Below are positions 1 to 10,291 of a DNA stretch of 25,501 nt, in pieces. The stretch is from NCBI RefSeq assembly GCF_900005765.1, contig NW_021628483.1, positions 1 through 25,501 of the forward strand, read 5' to 3'. Below the pieces are notes generated by a model. It ran no database searches. It worked only from the letters and a program-made list of their open reading frames with translations, and was not told the origin of the DNA. The DNA comes from Plasmodium relictum (lineage: Eukaryota > Apicomplexa > Aconoidasida > Haemosporida > Plasmodiidae). Position numbers and translations under genes: made by a program. The first letter of the stretch is position 1. Each line of letters begins with the position of its first letter.

Positions 1-226
1 TAACCCGAAACCCTGATCCCTAAACCCTAAACCCTGAACCCTAAACCCTGAACCCTCAACCCTAACCCCTGAACCCTAACCCTAAACCCTGAACCCTAAA
101 CCCTGAACCCTGAACCCTAAACCCTAAACCCTAAACCTAAACCCTGAACCCTGAACCCTAAACCCTGAACCCTGAACCCTGAACCCTAAAACCTGAACCC
201 TAAACCCTGAACCCTAAACCCTGAAA
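1..226. repeat. Telomere repeat array, chromosome end
   Basis: Degenerate tandem 7-mers CCCTAAA and CCCTGAA fill the first 226 bases, with occasional 6- and 8-base variants. This is the C-rich strand of the Plasmodium telomere repeat (TTYAGGG on the other strand), read 5' to 3' from a left chromosome end. The mixture of A and G at the variable position is typical of the genus. The array stops abruptly at about 226 and AT-rich DNA follows. No Rep20-like tandem array or other telomere-associated repeat block lies between the telomere and the first gene. Confidence 0.97.
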
Positions 227-922
227 ACTAAATACATTAACACACTCATAGCTCATAAATCTATATCTTTATTTATTAATAACATTTATACTATTGTAAT
301 AACTTTAGATAAATAATGCAAAATATAATACTTCTAATCCATAATTTTAACTAAAACAAGCATAATTTTCAAGTTTAAATAATCTTATTAAACACATATT
401 ATTTACAAATGAAATTAACTTTTTTAAGTATAAAATTTAAATTTTAAAGAGACAAAAATTAAACAAAAAAAAAATTTTAAATTTAATGTATAGTGCTTAT
501 ATATTTACAATATGTAAAATTAGAAAAAACTATATAAACATAAAAAATTGTTTGCATTACATTTCAATAAAGAATATGTATTATTATTTATTTGTATACA
601 TATACATAAAGAAATAGACAAGATAAAACATATCTGAAACAGTTTTTTATAATATCAAACTATTTATATTTATCACTATATTAATTTTCATGACTCCAAA
701 TTTTTAATGTTACTAATTATGTTACAAAATCATATTTAAAATTTTTCGTCCAACTATTTCTTATTCTACAATAAAACTATAGATTACCATGATCTTTATA
801 AAAAATTGAAAATTTATATATCTGTATTTTGTCTAAATCCAATTTCTACTGAAAATGATAAAATAAATATCATAAATTTTTATATTTTATCTATTTTTTT
901 CTCTAAATGGCAATGCATAATT
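227..922. other. AT-rich spacer between telomere and first gene
   Basis: About 700 bases of A/T homopolymer-rich sequence with no supported gene, RNA or mobile element. It is the 3' flank of the exported-protein gene, which is transcribed towards the telomere, so the transcript's 3' UTR and poly(A) site should lie here. No individual signal can be singled out in this base composition. Confidence 0.6.
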
Positions 923-1933
923 TCAAGATTTCTCTAAAATGCTAATTGAGCCCATTAGATCATTTAATGCTCTATTAACTTTTTTATCTCCAAATTTAGT
1001 CATTTCATCATGTGCTAGGTCCGGTACAATCTTTACAAGTAATATCATACGTTTATTACGATTTATAAATTTTGCACCTGGAATTCCCAATACTCCTTCA
1101 AATAATAGATTTTCAGCATTTATAGTATATTCAGTTTGCCCTTCGAACGTATATGCATATTGAAGCAAAACATATGCATACCTCAAAAAAAAAACAAAAT
1201 TTTTACTTAATTCCAGACGCAAATTAACCCATTTCTTCATTAAATTATCATACATCTCTGAGAAAGAATCATATGGATTTTTGGATTTTTCCAATTCTTC
1301 AAACCTACGGTTATCTTGAGTTTCTATATAACTCATTCTTAAATTTACATAATCATTCCACAATAACCACAAAAAAAACTTTAATGAATTAGGATATTCT
1401 CTCAATGAAGGACATTCCATTAATTCACTTTTCATGCCAAAGATCATTCCCATAACAACCATTTTAGTTTCATTCATATATTTGTCTTTTAATTCTTCAA
1501 ATTTCCTACGATTATGTAATTGTATTGTTCTTAAATTAGTCAATTGTTGGCTCAATATTCTTGAATGATATTCACTGAAATGTAGTCCCATAGTTACATT
1601 CCCTTGTGACTCATATGAATACTATAACAAAAATTAAAAATTAAGTATTTAAAAATAATTTGTAAACTAATAAAATTATAATTTTTTTGTAAATTTCAAT
1701 AAAAAAATAATTAATTCAAGTATTTATATATATCTTACTTGAGGATAAACATATAAAAAAAAAATTATCGATACAATAATGAATCTGTACAGCATGTGAC
1801 ATGTGCAATTTCTGTTTTTAGATACATTATTCGAATCTCCAAACAAATTATTCATATTCCTATTTAATATTACATTTCTTGAAATCAAAGGTGTGTCAGA
1901 AATGTCGCAGGATATCATATTATAAGACCTCAT
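923..1933 (-). CDS. Plasmodium exported protein, two exons, PHIST-like
   Basis: Exon 1 is 1933-1739 (65 residues) and exon 2 is 1621-923 (232 residues), giving about 297 aa. The 117-bp intron has a CAA|GTAAGA donor and a TTATAG|T acceptor, and both ends are phase 0. Exon 1 has a hydrophilic start and then a hydrophobic segment near residues 48-63 (LYRFIIVSIIFFLYVY), like the recessed signal sequences of exported Plasmodium proteins. About 25 residues later exon 2 has RILSQ at residues 86-90. This fits the PEXEL motif RxLxE/Q/D, cut by plasmepsin V in the ER before export to the host cell. The rest is helical, charged and aromatic-rich, with Trp residues in the FLWLLWNDY and KKWVNL segments, which recalls PHIST domains. 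That assignment is by pattern only; an avian-specific fam family is the main alternative. The reading frame is open across both exons. The first in-frame ATG of exon 1 was taken as the start. Confidence 0.82.
1622..1738 (-). other. Intron of the exported-protein gene
   Basis: The 117-bp intron starts GTAAGATA and ends in a T-rich tract followed by TTATAG. Its position right after the hydrophobic segment and before the PEXEL-like motif is the classic gene structure of Plasmodium exported proteins. Both ends are phase 0, so the reading frame continues. Confidence 0.85.
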
Positions 1934-2303
1934 TTTATATTATTATATCTTAAAATCTCAAAGAAAAAGTTTATTAGAAAAATTTCTTAATTTAAATATT
2001 ATTTATATTAAAAATACTGCAAAATACTTATGTAGCGATAAATTTAAAGTTTAATAGCACAACTCAAATATAAAATCTGTAATAATAACTATAAATGTTA
2101 AATTACTTTTATTTATGACTTTTACAAAAAAAAATTAAATTCTAGAGTAAACTAAATTCCTTTCATTAATTTCTTGTATTAGCATATATATATTGTTATT
2201 ATTGAGGAATTTTTTATTTATTTTATTTTTTTTGTAAAAAAAAAAATTATAAGACAGAAATATAAGAATATAAAACTTCTGATATGATATTGTACTGTGT
2301 TAT
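1934..2303. other. 5' flank of exported-protein gene, AT-rich
   Basis: Non-coding AT-rich sequence between the exported gene's start codon and the family A LTR at 2304. It should hold the gene's promoter and 5' UTR. No specific element can be recognised. Long poly-A and poly-T runs are frequent, as in other Plasmodium intergenic DNA. Confidence 0.5.
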
Positions 2304-2859
2304 TGGTTAATAAAAAATGTTATTAACTTTTTGTAGTACATTTAGTTTATTAGTCATGCATTGATACTAGTTAAAAAAAAAAAAAAAAAATATATAAAGT
2401 TATTTTTTTTTTGTTTATTTTATTTATATAAATCTTTGTAATTTAAAAAAAAAAAAATTAAAATTATTTTTTTTTTTTTTGTTAATGCTTGTTCAAATAA
2501 AAAAGAAGATTAATTTTTATTTATATAAAAATTAATATATGAAAAATTATAATGTTGTCTTCAATTTGTATATTTAGAAATAATATTGAATAACTCAGAG
2601 TTTAATTTCTGTCATTTATTATAAATTTAGTGTGTATATTTTTAATTAAAAGAATATACTTATTCTTTGTAAATAAAAATCCACTTATAATACTTAACAT
2701 TTCTGTTAAACGATGCAATATAATTTAATTTAAATTAAATATTATGCATCATAAGAAAACATTATATATATATAAACATGTATTTAGTTATACATGCTCT
2801 TTATTAATTGGTTTGCTTAATACTCTAGCAAAGTTATTAAGCAGTCAATTAATAAATCA
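2304..2859 (+). mobile_element. Solo LTR, family A (Ty3/gypsy)
   Basis: The sequence begins TGGTTAATAAAA and ends AATAAATCA, the TG...CA form of an LTR. It aligns along its length with the other family A copies (for example 9297-9920, and 23002-23660 in reverse). The flanking five bases, GTTAT and GTTGT, are a near-perfect 5-bp target site duplication. No internal element sequence adjoins, so this is a solo LTR left by recombination between the two LTRs of a complete insertion. It is somewhat diverged from the other copies and so is probably not recent. It also has stem-loops inside both ends (see findings). Confidence 0.85.
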
Positions 2860-4382
2860 GTTGTCAAAAAAAAAAAATTATATATATATGTAATTATGTA
2901 AAAGCATATGTATATATATATATTTACTGTCAATCCACTATTATTAATGTGCAAATTATTTATTTTACATAATTCAACATGCACATATACCACAACAATG
3001 TCTGATTTTAATTTTAAATATATTAAAAGACTAAAAATATATGCAAAAAATAAAATAAAAAAATAAAAATAACATTTCACAAATTTAAGTTTGATACTAT
3101 ATCACTAGTTATTTCACTATTAATATACTTTACAATCCATTTTCCCATTAGTTAAACATTATTCACTTAAAGGCATCTCTTTGCACATATTATTATTAGA
3201 ATAATAATGTTTCTATTTTATTTTCATTTCTCTCAAATAAAGAAAACATTAATTTTGCAATATATTTTTTTTTTTATACTTAAATGATTCAATTATAACT
3301 AATTTCGTATTTTATTTTTGTAACGTATACTTATAAGTATAAATACAAATGTAAGAATAAAAATAAATAAGAAATGTAAAATATGCCTATAACAAATTAA
3401 TATATAAATTGTACTATAAAGGAAATTATAATGCTACTTAAAAAAAGAACAAAAAATCATATGATTTAAAGAAAATTCAATGAAGAAATTCCTATCGATT
3501 GCATTAAAAAAAAAAATTGAAATTAGTGGTTTATAAAGTTATATGTTTTTTCTTATTAATAAGAAATACGAAATAATAAAAGGGTATTTAAAACACGTGG
3601 ACTTAAATGCATTTTAATATATTTTTTTTATATTCAATGTAAAAAATTATTTCTTAAAAAAGCCAAACAAATTTAATGTTATTGCATAAGAAATACTATT
3701 TTATACTGAAAATTTTTTTTTAAATTAATTTAAATTGCTTACTTTATTTTTTCTTATTAAATAATAAATTTTTGTTTATCATAATTATATATATACACAT
3801 ATATATATATAATTTATTTTTGGATGTAATTCATTAAATTGTTAATCATGAACTCCTGTAAAAAATCCAGGAACTAAATTATAGTAGTTTTAAATTAACA
3901 CAATTAAGCACACTTTTCATATGTAACATTTATATAGCAAACATAGTACATATGAAAAAGCAACATATGCTATAAAAATTGTTCATTACGATATTTTTAT
4001 TTTCCGCTCTAATTTTTTTTATATCATCAAAAATGATCTCTCAAAAAAAAAAAAAATAATTCATATATACGCGAAAATTTATCTTACAATATGTTCTGTA
4101 ATAATTTAAATAATTAAAATAAATCGCTTCTACTAAAAAAAAAGAAATTATGCTTTTTTTTTTAATTTTATTTAACGGAACATATATAACTATATGAGAC
4201 ATATTTTTTTCTGATTAGATAACTATAGCATTTTCTTATGTTACCAGTAGCTAATGTTAATTATTTAGCTTAATAAACCATATAAATATATTTAAACTGA
4301 TTAATTATATGCTTTGTTAATGAAATTTAATGAACTTTTCTTTTTTAATTTCTACTAATTTTATTTGATGCACTCAATTTTT
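2860..4382. other. AT-rich intergenic stretch, nothing recognised
   Basis: About 1.5 kb of A/T-rich DNA with short TA microsatellites and homopolymer runs. No reading frame with protein-like composition, splice pattern, RNA gene or LTR similarity was found. The only longer frame, on the minus strand at 2817-3080, overlaps the LTR end and reads as AT-rich hydrophobic noise. Confidence 0.55.
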
Positions 4383-4808
4383 AATAAATGAGTTTTTTAA
4401 TCTACCAAGGATTAGTATCTTCTTTTAATTAAAAACATACAAACAAATTATAACAATTAATAAAGTCAAAACTTTATTTTATTCAATGTTATTTCAAAAA
4501 TATGCATTGAATATAATACAAACATTATTCTTTTTATATCCTAAGTTTTTATAAGTAGAAGTTAATCCTTTATTTAATTCGAAAACAAAGGTTAACCAAC
4601 AAAAAAAAAAAAAAAATAATTTTAATTTTTTTTTTTTTTAATTACAAAGATAAATATAAATATAAATAAAATAAACAAACAAAAAAAAAAAATTATATAT
4701 ATATATATATATTTTTTTTTTAACTAACGTCAATACATGTCTGACTTGTACATACACGACTAGTAAACAAGTGTACTATAAAAGGTTAATAATATCTTTT
4801 ATTAACCA
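4383..4808 (-). mobile_element. Truncated LTR, family A, minus orientation
   Basis: From about 4383 to 4808 the sequence follows the reverse of the family A LTR: the conserved AAAACATAC, TTCAATGTTATTTC and AACTAACGTC blocks, then the TTTATTAACCA terminus. The part that should carry the other LTR end (TGATTTATTAATTGCCC and the adjoining hairpin) is missing or too diverged to see. It abuts the protease region of element 1 directly. Confidence 0.7.
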
Positions 4809-4855
4809 ATTATTAGATTCAGGAGTATCCGTAAGTACTGTATTAACTCACACTG

Positions 4856-5406
4856 TGATTTATTAATTGAATATTCAAAGACTTGGGTAAAAGTAATGAA
4901 TATCGAAGTCAATAAAGAGCAAAATTTAGGACTCCTCTATAAATTTGTATTATAGATTCTAATTTTATAATAGAAAATTAATTAAATCACTTTAAGAAAA
5001 TAAAAGTCTATAAAAGTTAAATAAGATAAAAGCAATCCGCTTTCTGTCCTTTTTTTTTTTTTCAATCTCTCTCACAAAAAAAAAAAAATTCATTCCCCAA
5101 AAGAAAAAATATACATAATATTTTTTTTAAAAAAAAAATAATAAAATAAAAAAGAAAAATAAAGAAGAAGATATAATATAATCATAACCGAGATGTGTCA
5201 AAAAAAAATAGTTATGTGGCATATTAAGTTGGTCAAGGTTCTAGTAGCTTATTGCATAAAGTGTACTCCTAGATAAAGGAATAATTATTTAAGTTATAAA
5301 TAATTGTTTAGTACTATGAAATTAACTACAAACATATATATTTATTTTATTAAAATAAACCTCAAGCTGCATATTAATTAAGGGCAATGAATTTATTCAT
5401 TGACCA
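4856..5406 (-). mobile_element. Solo LTR, family B, inserted in the protease region of element 1
   Basis: The copy starts TGATTTATTAATTG and ends TTCATTGACCA, and is flanked on both sides by CACTG, a perfect 5-bp target site duplication. Its length is 551 bp. Orientation is set by comparison with family A: the end bearing the hairpin next to the TTAATAAAGAGCA block corresponds to the 3' end of family A. The insertion lies just after the protease DSG active-site region. Confidence 0.88.
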
Positions 5407-6016
5407 CACTGCAAAAGAATTAAATATAGAACCTGACCTAGCAATTCCACCTTTTTCAATTAGAGGATTATTTGTTCGTAATAATGAGAGAAATTCCAAA
5501 CAATTTGTGGAAAAAATGCTATCTAATGGCAGAAAAATTAAAATGAGCTTTGTAATCATAGACGAAAGTAAACCGCTTATTTTACTTAGAGTCACAATAA
5601 TGAAACAATTAGGACATATTATTCAAGACAAATATGAAAAGAATGCATATGTCATGAAAGTTAAAGCTTAAAATACAGAAAAAAAAGTAAAAAAATAAAA
5701 TCAAGAAGTTATACAAAATTTTATTAACAAATATGATTTTAATGATTAGAAGGATAAAGATAAAGTGAAAAATATATTAGAAAAGAATGTTAAACTTTGG
5801 GAAAACAGAAATATGAAACCCAACAATAAATATAAAGTTTCTATTAAGATACAAGTAAAAGCTTTTCGTTATAACCCTAGGCCATTAAATGAATAAACGT
5901 CAATAGTACTACATTAAAAAGTAGACGAAATGCTGCAATTGAATGTTATAAGTAAAGTTGTTAATGCTGAATGGATTTCACCTATTGTAATGGTAAGGAA
6001 CAAAGATGGACAGTGG
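5407..6016 (+). mobile_element. Pol relic: end of protease and start of reverse transcriptase
   Basis: The stretch encodes protein-like sequence continuing the retroviral-type aspartic protease, followed by the linker and the beginning of a gypsy-type RT. The latter includes a segment resembling the WISPIVMV region that precedes the first RT catalytic block. It is bounded by the family B LTRs at 4856-5406 and 6017-6542. It is broken at a few places and is not a functional gene. Confidence 0.8.
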
Positions 6017-6542
6017 TGATCAATGAATAAATCCATTTCCCTTAATTAATATGCATTTTAAATATTTAAAATTTAAATAATTATGTCTTCTTTAGGAAAA
6101 TATTATATGCTAAGAAAATAAGCTATTAGAACCTTGACTAACTTAGTGTGTCTAATTATACATATTTTTTTTTAAGACACATCTCGGTTATAATTATATT
6201 ATGTCTTTTTTTTTTATTTTTTTTTTATTTTTTTTTATTTTTTTTGCATGTTTTATTTTTTGAAAAAAAAAATATATATTATTTTTTTTTTGAAAAAAAA
6301 ACAAAAGATTTTAAAGAAAGAGGAAAAATTGAATAATAAAAAAAAAATTGGCAAGTGGATTGCTTTTATTTTTTTTTGAACTTTTATAGATTTTAAAAAA
6401 TTTTAGTGGTTTAATTAATTTTGTATTACAAATAAGATCTATAATACAAAATTATAGAGTACCAAAAAAAAAAATTTGCTCTTTATTAACTTGGATATTC
6501 ATTACTTTTACTCAAGTCTTTGAATATCCAATTAATAAATCA
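6017..6542 (+). mobile_element. Solo LTR, family B, inserted in RT of element 1
   Basis: TGATCAATG...AATAAATCA, 526 bp, with AGTGG immediately on both sides: a perfect 5-bp target site duplication. It is in the opposite orientation to the copy at 4856-5406. It carries the clearest 3' hairpin of the family, with 11-bp arms at 6491-6501 and 6521-6531, and a second perfect stem with arms at 6417-6428 and 6442-6453. Good duplications and an intact hairpin suggest a relatively young insertion compared with the body it sits in. Confidence 0.9.
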
Positions 6543-7453
6543 AGTGGAGAACTACTATAGATTATCGCTATTTGAATAAATTTATATTAGATGATTTATA
6601 TGTTATTCCTCATATGAAATACATATTTCAAACGTTTCATGGTACTAAATGGTTTTCAAAAATATATCCAAAAAATGGTTTTTGGAATATTGCATTAGAA
6701 GAGAACAGTAAGCAATATACAAGTTTTACAGTTCCCAAACGTAGTATATTTGTGTTTAATGTGTTACCATTTGGATTGAAAACAAATCCTACACAATCCA
6801 AAAGAATAATGGAGAACATTTTTATGGAATTAATTTAAGAAAATCGAGTAGTTGTTCATATTGATGGCATCATTATTTTAACAAAAACGGTAAATGAGAA
6901 TCATAATGTTTTAAAAAGAGTCTATAAATTATTGATGAACAATAACCTTGGAATGAATATTGAAAAATGCAAATTATATAAAACCTCTATTACTTATTTA
7001 GGACAAATAATAGATAGAGAAGGAATAAGACCTTTGTTAGATAAAATAGAAACAATTATGAAAAAGCAGAAAGACCTAAATCAAAGAAAAAATTAAGATC
7101 GTTTCTAGGAGCTGCTAATTATTATAGGAATTATATGGGAAACTTTTTAAATTGGACTTCTAAATTAGTTCCTTTGTTAATTAAAAAGAAAAAGTTTGAA
7201 TGGAATGAAGAACACTCACAAGTATTTGAGAAAATTAAGAATAAAATGGCTGAAATAACCTATATGTCATTTCCAGAGTTAGGAAAATCGTATACTATTT
7301 ATACTGATGCTTCAGATTACGCTATAGGAGCTGTATTGTCTCAGATAAATAATGATACCGGTGAAACTAAATGTATCCATTATAAATCTAAAAAATTAAA
7401 TGATGTTCAAGGAAAGTGGAGTACAGTTGAAAAAGAATTATTTGCTATAGTAG
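6543..7453 (+). mobile_element. Pol relic: reverse transcriptase and start of RNase H
   Basis: The RT palm is recognisable by the IDYRyLN-like block at the left edge, the LPFGL block at 6764-6778, and the region of the catalytic aspartates near 6850-6890. The RT connection follows. RNase H begins with the TDAS block at 7303-7314 and reaches the KELFAIV block before the family A LTR at 7454. Family level (Ty3/gypsy) is secure; the coding sequence has a few breaks. Confidence 0.9.
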
Positions 7454-7956
7454 TGGTTAATAAAATTAGTTATTAAACTTTTGTAGTACACTAAGCTAGT
7501 TTACCACTTGTGTACGTACAAGTTAGCCATGCACTGACGTTAGTTAATAATAAAAAAAAAAAAAAATTAAATATATTTTTTTTTGTTGTCGAAATTATTT
7601 TTTTTTTTTGATGTTATGTTATGTTTTAATTATTTGTGTTTTAAAAAAAAAAAAAAAAAATTAAAAGAAGAAATGTTAACTTATTAAAACTTAAGAGATA
7701 AAAGAAATGTTTATGTATTATTCAATGTATATTTTGAAATAACATTGAATATAATAAAATTTTGACTTTATTAATTATTATAGTTTATCTGTATGTTTTT
7801 AATTAAAAGAATAAGTAATTCTTTGTAAATAAAAACTCATTTAAAATAAATAAAAACTAATATATATATAAACGTATATTTAGTTATACAATGCTCTTTA
7901 TTAATTTGTTTGTTTAATACTCTAGCAAAGTCATTAAACGCCCAAATAATAAATCA
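7454..7956 (+). mobile_element. Solo LTR, family A, inserted in RNase H of element 1
   Basis: TGGTTAATAAAA...AATAAATCA, 503 bp, with AGTAG on both sides as a perfect 5-bp target site duplication. It is shorter than other family A copies because part of the middle, before the TATATATAAACG block, is missing. Perfect duplications and similarity to 9297-9920 suggest a later insertion into an already resident element. Confidence 0.9.
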
Positions 7957-8464
7957 AGTAGTAACTTGTGAAACTTCGATTATTATATTAAAGGATTTAA
8001 AACATTAATAAAAACTGATTGTTAAAGTTTAATTGGAATGGATTCAATTAATACTGGAAAATTGTATCTATGGAAGTTAAGATTATCTGAATTTAATTTA
8101 GAATTCGAACATGTCAAAGGAGTGCAAAATAGTTTAGCTGATTGGATTACTAGATCAATAGAAGATGATACTTATCTTCCAAATTATATGATATTGTGTT
8201 GTAATAAATCTTGAGAAGAATATGAAAATATATATAATATCCCCTCTTGCCCGGAAATTGCTGATGAAGTACGAAGAAATCAGAATAATATACCAAGAGA
8301 TGTATTATGGAAAAATGAATTCCAAGTTCAATACAGAACAGGAAAACTATATATACCAGAAAAATATAGAAATCATTTAATGTATTGGTTTCATAGTAGT
8401 AAGTTTGCAGGACATTGTGGAGTAAACAAAACATTAAAGAAAATTCAGAAACACTTTTGGTGGA
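7957..8464 (+). mobile_element. Pol relic: end of RNase H and integrase zinc-binding region
   Basis: The right part of RNase H continues after the family A LTR; its final block, near 8080-8150, resembles the N-V-ADwiSR region of gypsy RNase H. From about 8370 the sequence enters the integrase N-terminal HHCC domain, with two His-containing blocks before the family B LTR at 8465. The stretch is broken in a few places. Confidence 0.8.
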
Positions 8465-8934
8465 TGATTTATTAATTGGATATTCAAAGACTAGGATAAA
8501 AGTAATGAAAATCCAAGTTAATAAAGAGGAAATTTTAGGACTCCTTTATAATTTTGTATTATTTATAATACAAAATTAATTAAATCACTAAAATTTTTAA
8601 AATCTATAAAAGTTCAAAAAAAAAATTAAAAGAAATCCACTTGCTAACCTTTTTCCATTTAATTTCTCCTCTCTCAAAATCTTTTTCTTTTTTTCCAAAA
8701 AAAAATTAAAAAAAAATAAAACATAGAAAAAAAAAATAAAAAAAAAGAAATAATATAATTATAATCGAGATGTGTCTTAAAAAAGATATGTATAATTAGA
8801 CACACTAAGTTAGTCAAGGTTCTAATAGCTTATTTTTTTAGCATGCAATATTTTTTTAAAGAAGACATAATTATTTAAATTTTAAATATTTAAAATGCAT
8901 ATTAATTAAGGGAAATGGATTTATTCATTGACCA
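8465..8934 (-). mobile_element. Solo LTR, family B, inserted in the integrase zinc-binding region
   Basis: TGATTTATT...TTGACCA, 470 bp, flanked by GTGGA and GTGGG, a 4-of-5 target site duplication. It carries a perfect internal palindrome with 12-bp arms at 8551-8562 and 8565-8576. It is shorter than other family B copies because the AT-rich middle is reduced. Confidence 0.85.
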
Positions 8935-9296
8935 GTGGGATAATATTAGAAAAGAAATTGAAGATTATGTTTCAAATTGTCTAATATGTCAAATAATGCG
9001 TAATAAAAGATTTAAACCAGATATAAATCAGTCATTATCAAAACCTAATATATTTGATATGGTATCATTAGGTATTGTAAGTCTTAGAACTTGGAAAGAT
9101 AAAGAATATTTTATACAAGTAGCGATTGACCATTATTCACGTTTTATATTAACAAATTAACAGGTAAAGCTCCTACATCTAAGAATGAAATAAATATTAT
9201 AAGAATTACATGGGTCCCTATGCTTGGATGTCTTAGAAGTATTTTAACCGATCGAGATTCAATATAGATAAGTCATGAATTTAAAGGTTATATTAT
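8935..9296 (+). mobile_element. Pol relic: integrase zinc-binding end and catalytic core
   Basis: The two Cys of the HHCC domain are visible in the NCLICQ block near 8977-8994. The beginning of the integrase core follows, with the first catalytic Asp in the IDHYSRF block near 9125-9145 and the second in the DRDS-like block near 9249-9262. The sequence then runs into the family A LTR at 9297. It is broken. Confidence 0.85.
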
Positions 9297-9920
9297 TGGT
9301 TAATAAAATTTTTTATTAACCTTTTGTAGTACACTAAGCTAGTTTACTACTTGTGTATGTACAAGTTAGCCATACACTGACGCTAGATAAAAAAAAAAAA
9401 AAATAAAGTTTTTTTTTTTTGTTTGTTTATAAAATATACATCTTTGTAATTAAAAAAAAAAAAAAATAATTAATAAATAATTTTTTTTTTAGAGTAATTA
9501 ATTTTTGTTGTTATGTTTTTGACTTTTGTGTTTTAAAAATTAAATAAGAATTAATGTTTGCTCATTAAAACTTAAGAGAAAAAAGAATTATGTTTATGTA
9601 TTATTCAATGTGTATTTTGAAATAACATTGAATAAAATAAGGTTTTGACTTTATTAAATGTTATAGTTTGTTTGTATGTTTTTAATTTAAAGAATAAGTA
9701 ATTCTTTGTAAATAAAAACTCATTTATAACAGTTAGTAAGTCTATTAAAAGAGGCAGTAAAATTTAAACCAGATTAAATAGTATGAATCATAAGAAAACT
9801 ATATATATATATATTAAAAACGAATATATATATATAAACGTATACTTAGTTATACATACTCTTTATTAATTTGTTTGTTTAATACTCTATCAAAGTCACT
9901 AAGAGGCAATTAATAAATTA
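9297..9920 (+). mobile_element. Solo LTR, family A, inserted in the integrase core of element 1
   Basis: The copy starts TGGTTAATAAAATTT and ends TTAATAAATTA, 624 bp, with ATTAT before and ATTAC after (4-of-5 duplication). It has the longest 5' hairpin seen, with 11-bp arms at 9298-9308 and 9311-9321. The 3' hairpin is decayed in this copy. Confidence 0.87.
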
Positions 9921-9939
9921 ATTACAAAGGTGTATATGA

Positions 9940-10074
9940 ATGAAATAAACAAACAAACAAAAATAACTTTATATATATTTTTAACTAACGTCAGTACATT
10001 ATCTGACTTATATTTTCCTAACTAGTAGCTCATTTTATTTTACAAAAGGTTAATAATAATTTTTTTATTAACCA
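9940..10074 (-). mobile_element. Truncated LTR, family A, minus orientation
   Basis: Only the 5' part of the LTR, in its own orientation, is present: the AACAAACAAA, AACTAACGTCAG and AAAAGGTTAATAA blocks ending in ATTAACCA at 10074. It closes the right side of element 1. The start near 9940 is approximate because the adjoining sequence is low in complexity. Confidence 0.75.
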
Positions 10075-10120
10075 AGAAGAAAGAACTGAAGAAGAAAATA
10101 ATGATAAGTATATTGCGTCA

Positions 10121-10291
10121 ATTTTTTATTTAACTTATTATAGATCTTAGTTTTTAAAAGTGATTAAATTAATTTTGCATTATATAGAAACTTGAATACG
10201 AAATGATAAAAGAGTCCTAAAAATGTGCTCTTTATTAACTTGGATATTCATTATTTTTATCAAAGTCGTTCGATAACCAACTAATAAATTA
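10121..10291 (+). mobile_element. Truncated LTR, family B (3' part)
   Basis: The sequence follows the 3' third of family B: the AGTCCTAAAA, GCTCTTTATTAACTTGGATATTCATT and terminal AATAAAT blocks. The rest is missing on the left. The terminal hairpin is decayed. It lies between a truncated family A LTR and a gag relic. Confidence 0.75.

Larger units (their letters stand above)
4809..9929 (+). mobile_element. Element 1: broken Ty3/gypsy pol region with four nested LTRs
   Basis: In plus orientation the order is aspartic protease, reverse transcriptase, RNase H, integrase zinc-binding region and integrase core. RNase H before integrase marks it as Ty3/gypsy and not Ty1/copia. Solo LTRs at 4856-5406 (B), 6017-6542 (B), 7454-7956 (A) and 9297-9920 (A), plus 8465-8934 (B), divide the body; three are of family B and two of family A. 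Each is bounded by a perfect or near-perfect 5-bp duplication. Gag and the element's own 5' LTR are absent on the left, where a truncated LTR abuts the protease. The coding parts also carry several small breaks. This is a fossil whose body is older than the LTRs inside it. Confidence 0.9.

Noticed and set aside
2817-3080. 87-aa minus-strand frame with a hydrophobic stretch
   Set aside because: Ile/Tyr/Phe-rich translation of AT-rich DNA overlapping the end of an LTR. No splice partner or conserved block.
2870-3820. TA dinucleotide runs as centromere, origin or promoter
   Set aside because: Short (TA)n runs occur across all non-coding parts of the window, including inside LTRs, so they carry no specific meaning.
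6148-6336. 62-aa plus-strand frame rich in Phe
   Set aside because: It lies wholly inside a family B LTR and consists of translated poly-T.
4856-8934. Family A and B repeats as MITEs or SINEs
   Set aside because: They have TG...CA ends, 5-bp duplications and 470-660 bp length. In two places family A adjoins a primer binding site and gag, so they are LTRs.
4809-9929. Ty1/copia assignment of element 1
   Set aside because: RT and RNase H precede integrase, which is the Ty3/gypsy order.
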